Assembly (NCBI GenBank): GCA_022827055.1
Contig: JAJDTR010000127.1
Span: 1 to 64,000 of the forward strand
Source: Candidatus Poribacteria bacterium
GTDB lineage: Bacteria; Poribacteria; WGA-4E; JAJDTR01
Length of the DNA: 64,000 nt
Reading direction: 5' to 3'
Shown: one piece after another, positions 10,679-21,091 of the stretch
Layout of the letters: every line of letters begins with the position of its first letter
How positions within the stretch are numbered: the stretch's first letter is position 1
The notes under the pieces: model-generated
Told to the model about the DNA's origin: nothing
What the model saw: the letters and a program-made list of their open reading frames with translations, nothing else
Databases searched by the model: none
Position numbers and translations under genes: made by a program

Positions 10679-11584
10679 ATGGAAAACGCATTCATGCGGT
10701 GGTGGGGCTGCGGCGCATTTGAGGTCATCTTGGGTGATGTGAATATTGCCTTCGATCCGTACCTTTTTAAGGAAAACCTCGAATTCGCAGAGCCAATCTA
10801 CGATTACATTTTCATCTCGCACGAGCACTTTGATCATTGTCATCCCCCTACGCTACAGAAACTCTGTCAAGGCGACCGATTTAAGACACTATTCGTCAAC
10901 CCCGGATGTGTTCATCCCGTGCTACCCATCGACAAAAACTACGGCGATGCCGCGTTTGAACGAGATCTCCCTATAACGAAGTATCTGCCAGCGGACAAAG
11001 TTCAAATTCTTTACCCCAAGCATCTCGACTGCAGCCAAGCGATTAGCCGAGCGTTTCCCGGTCCATCTGAGCTAGATCTCGGAGCGTTAAAGGTCGAAAC
11101 TATCGAAAGCGGCGAGAATTCGGATCCGCACACTCCGACATGCGGGTATCTGGTGTCCCACAAGGAAAAAGACATTTCCGTGCTGCATTCAGGCGACATG
11201 CACGTACCTTATCCCGCTCTAAAAAACATACAGGGGCGAGTCGACTTTCTCATTCATATGAAGCTGGGTTTGACGGAGTGGGAAGGGCCAAATCATACGC
11301 AGAATCTTCTTGACTGTCTCGACCTCATACAGCCTCGCTACCTCATTCCGACACATTACCGAACGGACAGTGCCAGTGATCCAATCCCGCACGGCACATG
11401 GCCCCCAAACGTCACCGATGTTTTGGCTTTTATCGAGTGGATTCGCGAGGCGGCAGGCGATAGAACCACAGTGCTTCCCTTCACGGCTGGAACTCAATAC
11501 GAGGTGGAAATGCCGGCAAAGAAAGTCATATGGAAATGGAACTGGTTCAACACGTGGACAGTGCCGCCATGGCGTGAAGGGTAA
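10679..11584 (+). CDS. Metallo-beta-lactamase-fold hydrolase
   Basis: FISHEHFDHCHPP (HxHxDH), HSGDMHVP and a late LIPTHYRTD histidine. Confidence 0.87.
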   Translation: MENAFMRWWGCGAFEVILGDVNIAFDPYLFKENLEFAEPIYDYIFISHEHFDHCHPPTLQKLCQGDRFKTLFVNPGCVHPVLPIDKNYGDAAFERDLPITKYLPADKVQILYPKHLDCSQAISRAFPGPSELDLGALKVETIESGENSDPHTPTCGYLVSHKEKDISVLHSGDMHVPYPALKNIQGRVDFLIHMKLGLTEWEGPNHTQNLLDCLDLIQPRYLIPTHYRTDSASDPIPHGTWPPNVTDVLAFIEWIREAAGDRTTVLPFTAGTQYEVEMPAKKVIWKWNWFNTWTVPPWREG

Positions 11585-11701
11585 GTCGATATTGCTTTCG
11601 TTTTTTCGCTGGAATAGTGTTGTTATCGAGGAGCCTTTGACACTCGCATCACGTTCAACAGATTATGCAATGGTTTTTGCTCATTAACTCCTAAATAGAC
11701 A

Positions 11702-13291
11702 ATGCCAAAACTCGACGACATCAATACCACCGATATCCGCGACGCAATACAACTCGGCTGCCGCACAATGGGAAACATCTTCAATGCGGATGATAATGAC
11801 CTCCCATTCTTTGGTGCTCACGTGCGTCCCCATCCACCGGCGTTGGCATGGAGCGACTTCCACGCGGAATCACACATTCCCGGGAGGCATCTCAACGCAT
11901 TATTGGCGGCAGAAGGCATCACGGGCGTAGAAATTGATGAACAAGCCGTTGAAAAACACACGCGAGCGGCATTTCTTTCCTATTCCGGCCCGGTGCCGTT
12001 GCCTCTGAATAGGGAAGCAATGGATGGCGCCCCAATCAGGCTGATTTCTCATAACGTCCGCGAAGGCTTCCACGCGCTTCATGCGCTGATGCGTTATCGC
12101 AACTGCGAGCGTGCTAGAGAGCTTGCCGAAGGTAGCATCGACACCATTCTGGAACGTTGGGATCCTGAGCAAGGCTGGGACGGCGATTATCTTGAGAAAA
12201 CGTGCGGTCTAAAGATTTGGGGAACAGTTGACTCAACCTATCGCGATGGAAACATCCTCATCGGCTTGGGGCGATCAGTGGGGCCGCTGGTGAAGTATTA
12301 CCGCGCAACAGGTTATGGGCCTGCAGTGGAGTTGGCGATACGGTTGAAGGATAAGATGCTTCAGGATTGCTTTTGGGAAGACGGCCATTATGATGCGGAA
12401 CGGTTCGGACACCATGCGCATTCGATTACATCGTCAATGTCTTCACTGGCGCAACTGGCGGATCTGCTGCAGGACTCGGCACTACTAAACCGTGTGAAAA
12501 CGTTCTACGATAACGGTCTTTGGCACTTTCGCGACGACGTTGGGTGGGCGAGTGAGCATGCGGAAGGAGGCGATAGGCCCGAAATGGGAGAGATGAACAC
12601 CACCGGCGATATCGTGGAAACAGCGCTAATTTTGGGGAGTTGGGGTTATACGCAATACTATGGGGACGCTGAGCGGATCGTCCGGTGTCATATTCTTCCA
12701 TCCCAGCTCCGCGACATCTCTTTTTGTAAGGCTGACGATAATCCCGACCATGAAAACCGCCTACACGACGTTCCCAACCGGCTATACGGCGCGTTCGGAT
12801 TCCCTGCACCTTACGGTCACACGCCTCTGGGGGTTGTCGGAATCTGCTTCAACTTGGACGTTGTAGGCGGCACCGTCGGATCATTGTGTGCGGCTTTTGA
12901 GTCAATCACACGATTTGATGAAGTCGGATACCGAGTGAACATGCTATTCGACTGCGAGACGGACGCCATAAAGGTCGAATCTCCTTACACGCACGGAGAC
13001 CTGCGCGTTCATCTGAAGCGTCAAGCGCCACTTTTTGTTAGAGTTCCGTCGTGGGTCAAAGCAGAAGGGTTGGTCGTCACCGGAACAGACCATACACCGA
13101 TATTCAACAACGGTTACGCTTTCTTCCCTCAGCCGCCGGTGAATTGCCCTATCGGGATTCGTTTTCCGTTGTCGGAACGAGAGATAATCTTGAAGCACAA
13201 GACTCGAGATATTCGCGTCCGGCTTCGAGGAGACGCGGTAGATGCAATGGAGAATTTTGGGGCAGAATTGACGTTTTTCGATTCACTCTAA
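11702..13291 (+). CDS. Predicted (alpha/alpha)6-barrel protein, possibly GH127/beta-L-arabinofuranosidase-like
   Basis: 529-aa ORF; GEMNTTGDIVETALILGSW, LVKYYRATG and a C-terminal beta-rich region (LFVRVPSWVK) resemble the GH127 type. No definitive catalytic assignment by eye. Confidence 0.55.
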   Translation: MPKLDDINTTDIRDAIQLGCRTMGNIFNADDNDLPFFGAHVRPHPPALAWSDFHAESHIPGRHLNALLAAEGITGVEIDEQAVEKHTRAAFLSYSGPVPLPLNREAMDGAPIRLISHNVREGFHALHALMRYRNCERARELAEGSIDTILERWDPEQGWDGDYLEKTCGLKIWGTVDSTYRDGNILIGLGRSVGPLVKYYRATGYGPAVELAIRLKDKMLQDCFWEDGHYDAERFGHHAHSITSSMSSLAQLADLLQDSALLNRVKTFYDNGLWHFRDDVGWASEHAEGGDRPEMGEMNTTGDIVETALILGSWGYTQYYGDAERIVRCHILPSQLRDISFCKADDNPDHENRLHDVPNRLYGAFGFPAPYGHTPLGVVGICFNLDVVGGTVGSLCAAFESITRFDEVGYRVNMLFDCETDAIKVESPYTHGDLRVHLKRQAPLFVRVPSWVKAEGLVVTGTDHTPIFNNGYAFFPQPPVNCPIGIRFPLSEREIILKHKTRDIRVRLRGDAVDAMENFGAELTFFDSL

Positions 13292-13375
13292 ACAAATACT
13301 TAGCGAATGAACCATTAAGTGGTTTATTTTCTGGATAGTTAGGGATTATGGGGGGGGGTTGGCGCTTGTCTGAAT

Positions 13376-13422
13376 CACGGATTTTCGCGGATTAAACGGA
13401 TTACATGGATTACACGGATTAA
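13376..13422. repeat. Degenerate ACGGATTA tandem repeat
   Basis: cacggattttcgcggattaaacggattacatggattacacggattaag. Confidence 0.75.
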
Positions 13423-13519
13423 GAGCAGCGTATGTGTTTCACGGATAGTGATGATTTGTTCCGCAATTTGTTAGATTGTGATCTCCGCAAACTAACAGTA
13501 TATTTGTAGGTGCGCAGGT

Positions 13520-13588
13520 GATCTCTATGGGACTTCTATCGCGTTCCCTATCCAGTCATTTGATCCCTCCTTAATCAGTCGGTTGATC
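13520..13588. repeat. GGGATCTCTATCGCG cassette repeat
   Basis: gatctctatgggacttctatcgcgttccctatccagtcatttgatccctccttaatcagtcggttgatcg. Confidence 0.7.
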
Positions 13589-13603
13589 GCAGTGTGCACC
13601 TTA

Positions 13604-13633
13604 CAAGGATGGTGGGCAATGCCCACCCTACAA
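13604..13633. repeat. GGTGGGCAATGCCCACC palindrome
   Basis: Perfect short hairpin followed by CTACAAA; similar palindromes at 20920-20942 and 45451-45472. Confidence 0.7.
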
Positions 13634-13832
13634 ATTTACTATCAAGTAACACTCCACATTGCACTCCTCTGGAGTGCGGGACTCTGGACATGTCGCATTC
13701 TATTGACATTTCGATCCTCTGGATCGAGGAAAGAGACTCTGACCAGAAAGTGTTGCTTACTGAATGAATTATTCCGATAGGGATAATGGGACGCTACCAA
13801 AGTTATACAAAAGAAGTTACGGAGGCATATGA

Positions 13833-16340
13833 ATGAACGAATCTTCAGACATATATGAGTCAATATCGACAGCGACAGTTGCGGAACTTGCCAAAGCCCA
13901 CAAATGGACGCAGGCAAAGTTTGAAGGGGTAGCGGAAACGAAACCGGATGAAGGTTACCTGACCGTGAACTTGGACGCGGGCAGGGTGCAACGAAGCGAA
14001 GTCACCACAACCGGATACGGACTTTACGCAATTGCCAGTTGCCCGCTCCGAATCGCCGACCGAGACTTTGAACGCGGGCTGCATTTTCCATCCGAAGGAG
14101 AGGTAGTGGTTCATCTGCCGAAACCCGCGAAAAGTTTCGAAACCGTTCTTGGCGTAGACAGCAATCGGGTTACCGGTTTCTATTCCAACGCAGGGCGTGG
14201 CACTGTAATTGCCTCAGTCGATGTCAATGGAAATGAGGTTTTTCGTTCGGATGTGCTCCACGAAGGATTGGAGGGGATTCCCCTTACAATCCAGCTCAAT
14301 AGCGCAACCGAATTTGTTCTCGGATTGAGCGATGCGGGCGGGGGGACAATCCAAAGAGTCAATTTCAACCAAGTGGATTGGGCGGAAGCACGGGTGATTC
14401 TGGAAGACGGGGAGACGGTATGGTTGGATGAGCTACCCACTGCCCCGCTGCGCGCCGCATATTCAACCGACGCGCCCTTCTCATTCCGTTATGCGGGACA
14501 ACCGTCCGGTGAGTTCCTTGATGGTTGGAAACTTGAGCGTACCGAGAGAGTGCTGGACGATGAGCGAACCGAACTCGTGACCACCTACTCCGATCCGTCT
14601 AGTGGTCTGCAAGTTCGATGCGTTGCCGTTAAATATGCAGATTTTCCTGTCGTGGAATGGACGCTGTATTTCAAAAACACGAGCGAGGAGCCGACCCCAA
14701 TTATTGAGGATATTCAAGCGCTCGACACCCAAATGGAACGCGGCGGTGACGGAGAGTTTCTACTGCACCACAACGACGGCAGTCCTCATTCCGGCATAGC
14801 GCCGCAAACTCCCACGCAATACGCGCCTCGGGAAACCGAACTCCCTCCCGGATCGGAGAAACGGCTGGCAGCAATGGAAGGGTTGCCGGCTGGAGGTGAT
14901 CTTCCCTATTTCAACGTCGAATGCAACGGTGAGGGCGCTATAATCGCCATCGGCTGGATGGGACAGTGGGCGGCGCAGTTCACACGCGACAATGCCAACG
15001 GCTTGAACATACGAGCGGGACAGGAGCTAACCCATTTCAGGCTGATGCCGGGTGAAGAGGTGCGCACCCCTCTTATGGCTATGCTGTTCTGGGAAGGCGA
15101 TTGGAACCGGTCGCAGAATCTATGGCGCCGCTGGATGATTCGCCACAACCTGCCTCGGCCGGGCGGAAAGTTACCTCCGCCGCAACTGGAAGCCGGCGGT
15201 TCGGCTCAGTATATCGAGATGTCTTTGGCAACCGAAGAAAATCAGATTGAATTTGTTGACCGCTACTTTGAGGAGGAGATCAAAATTGATTACTGGTGGA
15301 TGGATGCCGGCTGGTACAGCTTTCGCGACTATTGGCTAAGCTTGGGAACGTGGGAACCTGATCCGGAACGGTTTCCGCGCGGACTTCGTCCAATCTCGGA
15401 TCACGCTCATTCCAAAGGAGCTAAAGTCATTCTATGGTTCGTCCCTGAAAGAGCGGATCCGGGCGAATGGCTCTACGAAAACCATCCCGAATGGCTGTTG
15501 GGCATCAACGAGGGCAGAAAGCTTCTGGACTTTGGAAACCCCGACGCTTGGGAGTGGGCGGTAGATCACTTCGACTCGCTGTTTATCGAACAGGGCACTG
15601 ATCTCTTTCGAATGGACGGCGACGGTCCACTCCCATTTTGGCGGGCTAACGATTCCGAAGACCGCCAAGGGATTACTGAAATCCGACACGTTGAGGGCAT
15701 ATTGGCTTTCTGGGATGAGTTACGTCGTCGGCACCCTGACATGTTGATAGACATCTGCGCCGGCGGCGGTGCTCGAAACGCACTTGAAGCACTGCGCCGC
15801 GCCGTACCGCTTTGGCGAAGCGATTACGCCTACGAAACAACGGGAATGCAGAACCTGACTAGCGCCATGTCACTTTGGATTCCGTATTTTGGTGCGGGCA
15901 CGAATGCGTTTGAATCGTACACCTTCCGGAGTCAGATGGCACCCGCTGTATCCTGCATATGGGATTTGCGGCGCAGGGATGTTGATTACTCCTTCCAGCG
16001 CCGGGCAGTGGCGGAGTGGCGGCAAGTCTCGGATAACTATTACGGCGATTACTATCCGCTCACGGCTTACCGCACCGAAAACGATGTGTGGGCGGCTTGG
16101 CAGTTTGATCGCCCCGAATCCGGACAGGGGATGGTGCAAGCGTTCCGCCGTCAGGATAGCGATGTCACTCAGATGTGTTTCAAGCTGCGCGGGTTGGATC
16201 AATCGGCGGACTACACCATAACGAATATGGACGTTGACGGATCGACGAAAATCTCGGGTAAGGACTTGACGGAAAACGGTCTTTCAATTACAATTGAGGA
16301 ACAGCCGGGAGCAGCCCTGGTTGTTTATAAACGGCTATAG
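13833..16340 (+). CDS. GH36-type alpha-galactosidase-like protein with N-terminal NPCBM-like domain
   Basis: YWWMDAGWYSF, GAKVILWFVPER, DLFRMDGDGP (candidate nucleophile) and PLWRSDYAYE (candidate acid/base). N-terminal beta-rich region resembles NPCBM. Confidence 0.88.
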   Translation: MNESSDIYESISTATVAELAKAHKWTQAKFEGVAETKPDEGYLTVNLDAGRVQRSEVTTTGYGLYAIASCPLRIADRDFERGLHFPSEGEVVVHLPKPAKSFETVLGVDSNRVTGFYSNAGRGTVIASVDVNGNEVFRSDVLHEGLEGIPLTIQLNSATEFVLGLSDAGGGTIQRVNFNQVDWAEARVILEDGETVWLDELPTAPLRAAYSTDAPFSFRYAGQPSGEFLDGWKLERTERVLDDERTELVTTYSDPSSGLQVRCVAVKYADFPVVEWTLYFKNTSEEPTPIIEDIQALDTQMERGGDGEFLLHHNDGSPHSGIAPQTPTQYAPRETELPPGSEKRLAAMEGLPAGGDLPYFNVECNGEGAIIAIGWMGQWAAQFTRDNANGLNIRAGQELTHFRLMPGEEVRTPLMAMLFWEGDWNRSQNLWRRWMIRHNLPRPGGKLPPPQLEAGGSAQYIEMSLATEENQIEFVDRYFEEEIKIDYWWMDAGWYSFRDYWLSLGTWEPDPERFPRGLRPISDHAHSKGAKVILWFVPERADPGEWLYENHPEWLLGINEGRKLLDFGNPDAWEWAVDHFDSLFIEQGTDLFRMDGDGPLPFWRANDSEDRQGITEIRHVEGILAFWDELRRRHPDMLIDICAGGGARNALEALRRAVPLWRSDYAYETTGMQNLTSAMSLWIPYFGAGTNAFESYTFRSQMAPAVSCIWDLRRRDVDYSFQRRAVAEWRQVSDNYYGDYYPLTAYRTENDVWAAWQFDRPESGQGMVQAFRRQDSDVTQMCFKLRGLDQSADYTITNMDVDGSTKISGKDLTENGLSITIEEQPGAALVVYKRL

Positions 16341-16384
16341 CCATGGCATCACGCGCCGCCATATATGCATCGCCGACATTGTGT

Positions 16385-16407
16385 GCGGGGCAAGATGCCC
16401 CGCCTAC
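16385..16407. repeat. GCGGGGCAAGATGCCCCGC palindrome
   Basis: Hairpin followed by CTAC; second copy (CGGGGCAAGATGCCCCG) at 23782-23798. Confidence 0.7.
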
Positions 16408-16526
16408 TTTCAGATGAAGCAATTATCAATGGGACTACATTGACCAATCTTACAGTTTTCCAATCTTTCTTGTGATTTCAGAAGGTAGGGACATCTATCT
16501 CAATTATCTCAGGAGGAGAAGTAACC

Positions 16527-17750
16527 ATGCAGGTTAATCCGGCACAGTTGTGGGAGGACGGCTACATTATAATACCGGATTGCGTCCCCTCGAATCGCCT
16601 TGATGAGTTACGTAACAGTTTCGAGGTGCTTGTTGAACGCCAGAAAGAGATATGGGCGCGCGAACGTGGTCCGAACGATCCGCCCGGCGGTCAATGGGAG
16701 ATAGCTCCTCAGCCGAGGGCCACCTTCGGTCCGCTCATTGATGAGGAAACTGCCAATACCGTTGAATTCTGTCTGCACGAGAACACACTGGGAGTTAGTC
16801 GTCAGGTGATGCGGTCGCCCGAGACAATCCTCAAGTACATTACCATCATGTGCAGCCCGGTACAGGATCACGGTCCGTCAGGTTGGCACCGAGATATCGA
16901 ACCCAATCGCGACGGTCCGCTGAGCGGTTTACAAGCGGATATGGCGGCAAACGGTGTCGGGACCGTGCAATGGAACATTGCGCTTTACGACGACGATGTT
17001 CTTTGGATAGTCCCGGGCAGCCACCGGCGCCGCAACACCGATGCCGAGAATCGCACACTGCTTGAAAGCAACCGCCAACCATTACCGAATAGCATGCCCG
17101 TCAAACTCAAGGCGGGAGAGGGTGTGGTCTATTCCAACGCCATCCTTCATTGGGGCAGCAACTACAGCTCGAAACTGAGGAGAACGATTCATCTCGCCCT
17201 TCGAGCATTCGGTAGCAAGCTATTTTCGTATCGACCGTATCTCAACTGGACCATCGACTTCAGCAAACACCTTTCACCATCGGGCAGAGGGACTTTTGAG
17301 CAGTTCAGAAAGCGTTTCGATGCGGAGTTTGACGTCATTGCGCAATCGTTTCGTGCGGTCATCGACAAAGATGAAACGGCATTTCTCGAATGTGTTGCCA
17401 CGCTCCACCCCGGCGAAGAGCACCGGATGATCTGCGTCATGTTTTTGACGAAACTAGCCTATAAGGTCTATCACCTCAATAAACCGGAGGTAGCTGCGCT
17501 GCCCGACGCCGAGCAAGCGGGGCAGGTTGGATGGCCCTGGGAGAGCGTCGATGTTCTTCAGAACGTTGCCAGCCGGTTCACGGTTGATGAGACCGACCTC
17601 CTGTGGAGCCGCTTTATCGACATGGAAAATAGACTCAAGTCGGAGGAGGACCAATACGAACCCGGGTTCCAGACCGGTCCCACCAAGTATTACTTCTACG
17701 ACATGCCTCCGAATTACGAGGTAGAGGACTTTATCGCTACGTGGGAGTGA
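16527..17750 (+). CDS. PhyH-like dioxygenase
   Basis: GWHRDIEPN (HxD) and AILHWGSNYSSKLRRTIH. Strong RBS aggaggag upstream of ATG 16527. Confidence 0.82.
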   Translation: MQVNPAQLWEDGYIIIPDCVPSNRLDELRNSFEVLVERQKEIWARERGPNDPPGGQWEIAPQPRATFGPLIDEETANTVEFCLHENTLGVSRQVMRSPETILKYITIMCSPVQDHGPSGWHRDIEPNRDGPLSGLQADMAANGVGTVQWNIALYDDDVLWIVPGSHRRRNTDAENRTLLESNRQPLPNSMPVKLKAGEGVVYSNAILHWGSNYSSKLRRTIHLALRAFGSKLFSYRPYLNWTIDFSKHLSPSGRGTFEQFRKRFDAEFDVIAQSFRAVIDKDETAFLECVATLHPGEEHRMICVMFLTKLAYKVYHLNKPEVAALPDAEQAGQVGWPWESVDVLQNVASRFTVDETDLLWSRFIDMENRLKSEEDQYEPGFQTGPTKYYFYDMPPNYEVEDFIATWE

Positions 17751-17879
17751 TGCGTAATTCGTAATGCGTAATTAAAACACGACAGGGACAGAACGTGGAT
17801 TGAGTTCAAGTTTGGCGTGTGCATCGTTCTTCGTCACGCTATTGGAATTAGCAAATTTCGCGTACAAACTAGGCTTTGG

Positions 17880-18034
17880 TTCTATAGTAAATCCAATGAT
17901 AATTTATACACTGCGGTAGGTTTGATCAACCGAGTGGATAACGAGGACGATAGAGATCCCTTTCCTAGCCGAACCGGTATTTATACAGCCTCGAAGGTGC
18001 GGTTGGAAACCGCACCTACCGAAACACGTGTAAA
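17880..18034. repeat. Palindromic intergenic element, copy 2 (inverted, carrying a replacement/insertion cassette)
   Basis: Reverse complement reads tttacacgtgtttcggtaggtgcggtttccaaccgcacc...ggttcggctaggaaa[gggatctctatcgtcctcgttatccactcggttgatca]aacctaccgcagtgtataaat...actatagaa. Confidence 0.85.
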
Positions 18035-18151
18035 TATGAATGGAATTGACCTATTAGTCAGTATCTGCTAGAATATCGGGAATTTCGCTCCCCAGTATCG
18101 TCGAGATTTAACCGCGAACGAATACCTTAACCCGCGGGAGGAGAGGTCACC

Positions 18152-19129
18152 ATGGCTCTAACACAGGCACAACTCGATAAGTTCCACGAAGACGGGTTTC
18201 TCATAGTGGAAGATGTTTTCGACAAGAAGGATGTGGAAGCCGCGCGAATCGAGATGGAAAAGATATTTTACGGTACGAGTTTCGAGGATTACTTGGCGAA
18301 GTCGGATGCCACCGGCAAAGCGGAATCCACCGACCCCACCAGCACCGCGGCGGTTCCTCACTACGGCGAAACGAAACACGGGCGCGCCCAATTCCCGACA
18401 GGCATTGACGCGCTTGATCGCCTTATTGAAAACGAAGACTACCTCGACATGTATGAGCAGTGCCTCGGCACACCGGACATGAGCTACTGCAACGGGCACC
18501 TGTTTTTGCGATCGGGCCCCACCGACAAGCGGCATGCCGAACACCCTTGGCAGGGGTATCACATTGACCACGCAACAAACTGCTTTTTGCCGCCGAGTCA
18601 GGAGGTGGACTTATACAACTATGTGAATTCTTGCGTCTATCTCCACGATGTTGAAGACGACGGAGCACCGATGCAAATCATCCCACGCACCCATCGACAG
18701 ATTATCGACCTTCTTCCTCGGCTCATTGAAGAGGGCAACTGGACGGGTATGGGCGGCATCAATGACATCCGAGAAATCCCCGAGTTTTGTGCCCCCGTCG
18801 CCACGACAGCCAAGGCAGGCAGCGTTCGATTCAATAGCTCTTACGGTGTTCATGCGGCAATCCCCTTCAAGAATAAGCGTAGGCAGCGAGGCTATTGGAC
18901 ACTTTCACTCTGCCGTGGAGATAGCAGTCAGTTTACCAAGTTGTCGAACCTGTGGAGAGAACGGGACTTCTCCATTCCGTTCTGGCAGAAGACGACACCG
19001 CGCGTGCGGGCGCTGTTCGGTTGGCCCAAGCCGGGACACTCCTACTACACGCCCGAAACTGTCGAGTCACTCGCGCATTGGTATCCCGAGATGGATTTAG
19101 AGCCGTACCAAAAAGCGATGGAGGCATGA
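18152..19129 (+). CDS. PhyH-like dioxygenase
   Basis: MALTQAQLDKFHEDGFLIVEDVFDKKDV, YHIDHATN (HxD) and GVHAAIPFKNKRRQRGYW. gggaggag RBS. Confidence 0.85.
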   Translation: MALTQAQLDKFHEDGFLIVEDVFDKKDVEAARIEMEKIFYGTSFEDYLAKSDATGKAESTDPTSTAAVPHYGETKHGRAQFPTGIDALDRLIENEDYLDMYEQCLGTPDMSYCNGHLFLRSGPTDKRHAEHPWQGYHIDHATNCFLPPSQEVDLYNYVNSCVYLHDVEDDGAPMQIIPRTHRQIIDLLPRLIEEGNWTGMGGINDIREIPEFCAPVATTAKAGSVRFNSSYGVHAAIPFKNKRRQRGYWTLSLCRGDSSQFTKLSNLWRERDFSIPFWQKTTPRVRALFGWPKPGHSYYTPETVESLAHWYPEMDLEPYQKAMEA

Positions 19130-20022
19130 TGCCCCGCATTGACGCTCATCTTCATGTGTTCACCAAGGCGTCCACAGAGTTTCCGAGGGAAACCAATGAG
19201 CTTTGGCCCGCAGAACGGGAAGAATCTGTCGAAAAATTGCTTGCAGAGATGGAAGCGCATCAGATTGATCAAGCGGTGCTTGTGCAACACCCCGGCGTAC
19301 AGATTGCCCATCACGCCTATCTCTTACACTGCCTCAGAACGCACCCGAACCGCTTTTTGGGCATCGGACTCATATCTCCCGACCTTCCCGACGTTGAAGA
19401 CCACATGGACACCTTGACAGATGGCACCGGAATTGTAGGCTTTCGACTTTCGAGAATTGGGGGACCTCGCGATCCCTTTGAAAAAATAGATGTGAAGCAA
19501 CTTGGCGCCTATCGCATCTGGAAACACGCTGCAGAGAACGATTATGTCCTCTGGCTGATTCTTCAGGCACGCGATGCGCATCTACTGCCGTATCTTGTTG
19601 CCGAATTTCCTCAGGTCAGGATTGTCATTAACCACATGGGGGTGTGTCCGGGAAATGGCAAACTCTCTTGGGGCACAAATTGCCGACCACGAATAGAGAC
19701 ACCGATGTACAATCCGGCGTTTCACACGACCTGGCGACTCGCACAATTCGAGAACGTTGCGATGTTATTGTGCCTCCAGTACGCATTCAGTAACGAGCCG
19801 TTCCCGTATCGAGATCTTGTGGGGTGGCATCAAAGTCTCTTGAGGATTTACGGTTCCAAGCGCCTTATGTGGGCGACCGATTCTCCGTGGATTCTCGAAG
19901 ATCCGGGTTACGGCAAGTTGACTACCATCATCAAAGAATTAATGCCCGATCTCACGGAAGACGAATACCGGGACATCATGGGGGAAACCGCAAAACGGTT
20001 TCTGCGCTTTCCCGACCAATGA
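19126..20022 (+). CDS. Amidohydrolase family (TIM-barrel metal-dependent hydrolase)
   Basis: MMPRIDAHLHVF (HxH), RIVINHMG and MWATDSPW. ATG overlaps the stop of the preceding PhyH gene (ATGA). Confidence 0.9.
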   Translation: MMPRIDAHLHVFTKASTEFPRETNELWPAEREESVEKLLAEMEAHQIDQAVLVQHPGVQIAHHAYLLHCLRTHPNRFLGIGLISPDLPDVEDHMDTLTDGTGIVGFRLSRIGGPRDPFEKIDVKQLGAYRIWKHAAENDYVLWLILQARDAHLLPYLVAEFPQVRIVINHMGVCPGNGKLSWGTNCRPRIETPMYNPAFHTTWRLAQFENVAMLLCLQYAFSNEPFPYRDLVGWHQSLLRIYGSKRLMWATDSPWILEDPGYGKLTTIIKELMPDLTEDEYRDIMGETAKRFLRFPDQ

Positions 20023-20159
20023 TATGTTTTACACGAGGCGTACAACCGCCTTCTTGGCAGTATACATCGAGCAGTACTGACACGGAACCTCCAAATCTAC
20101 GTTCTTCCGCGTAAATCTCCTATGAATTTTGGAACTCGCATCGTTTACCGAGAGGAATC

Positions 20160-20912
20160 ATGAATATTGAAACACTAAAAACAGAACTAGATGAGTATGG
20201 ATTCGTCCTTATTCCCGATCTAATCCCATCGTCGGACGCCGAACGCATGGCACAGCGGCTGATGGAGATCATGGATCAGATTCCGGATTCGCCCGATTTC
20301 AGTGGCGCACAAGAAACGAGTCAACACCTGCGCGGTGTGTTCAACTTTCTCCATCCCAGCGAATTTGACCTGTTCGAGCAAATCGCTACGAATCCGGTGC
20401 TCCTCGAACTGGCGGATTACAAACTCGGTGATGGTTTTCAACTCAACACGGTGGCCGCCCTCTGGCGGAAACCCGGGGCTCCAATCGGCAAACTTCATGC
20501 CGATCTCCCGATGCTGACGAGGCGCGAGACTCCGTTTCCTACGCCTAAGGTGTGCTTTCTCCTTAACTGTCTATGGATGCTGACTGACTTCACTAAAGAA
20601 AACGGAGCCACGAGGGTGATGCCTTTCAGCCATCATGCCGGGATCCCTCCCAGAGCCGAGATCGAATACAGACATTTGGTTACCGTGGAAGGACGAGCGG
20701 GCTCGGTGGTCGTGCTGAATGGCCCCGTATGGCACGCCGCTTGGTCAAACACGACGAACGACCAACAACGCATGGGGGCGCCGGTTCCTTTCCACGCGCG
20801 GTGGATGGATCCCACTGATCCCGCCCTCGGATGGTGCCTTCATAAACGCAGCGTCCGCGACAAATTCTCGCCCGAGATGCGGGAGTTAACGCAACACGTT
20901 GAAGATGATTGA
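20160..20912 (+). CDS. PhyH-like dioxygenase
   Basis: DEYGFVLIPDLIPSSDAERM, KLHADLPM (HxD) and GPVWHAAWSNTTNDQQRMG. Confidence 0.85.
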   Translation: MNIETLKTELDEYGFVLIPDLIPSSDAERMAQRLMEIMDQIPDSPDFSGAQETSQHLRGVFNFLHPSEFDLFEQIATNPVLLELADYKLGDGFQLNTVAALWRKPGAPIGKLHADLPMLTRRETPFPTPKVCFLLNCLWMLTDFTKENGATRVMPFSHHAGIPPRAEIEYRHLVTVEGRAGSVVVLNGPVWHAAWSNTTNDQQRMGAPVPFHARWMDPTDPALGWCLHKRSVRDKFSPEMRELTQHVEDD

Positions 20913-21091
20913 TTATCAATGTAGGGTGGGCATTGCCCTACATCGGAAACTACACAGATTGGATTTCCGCAATGCGGTTATTGAATATTTCGCTCGAAGC
21001 GAGATGTCTTCTGTTCTGCACCTGAATCATTGCTTGTTAATCGGTGTCCCTCTTACCCCTCGTTCACTTCAACTTAAGGAGGAATCCAACA

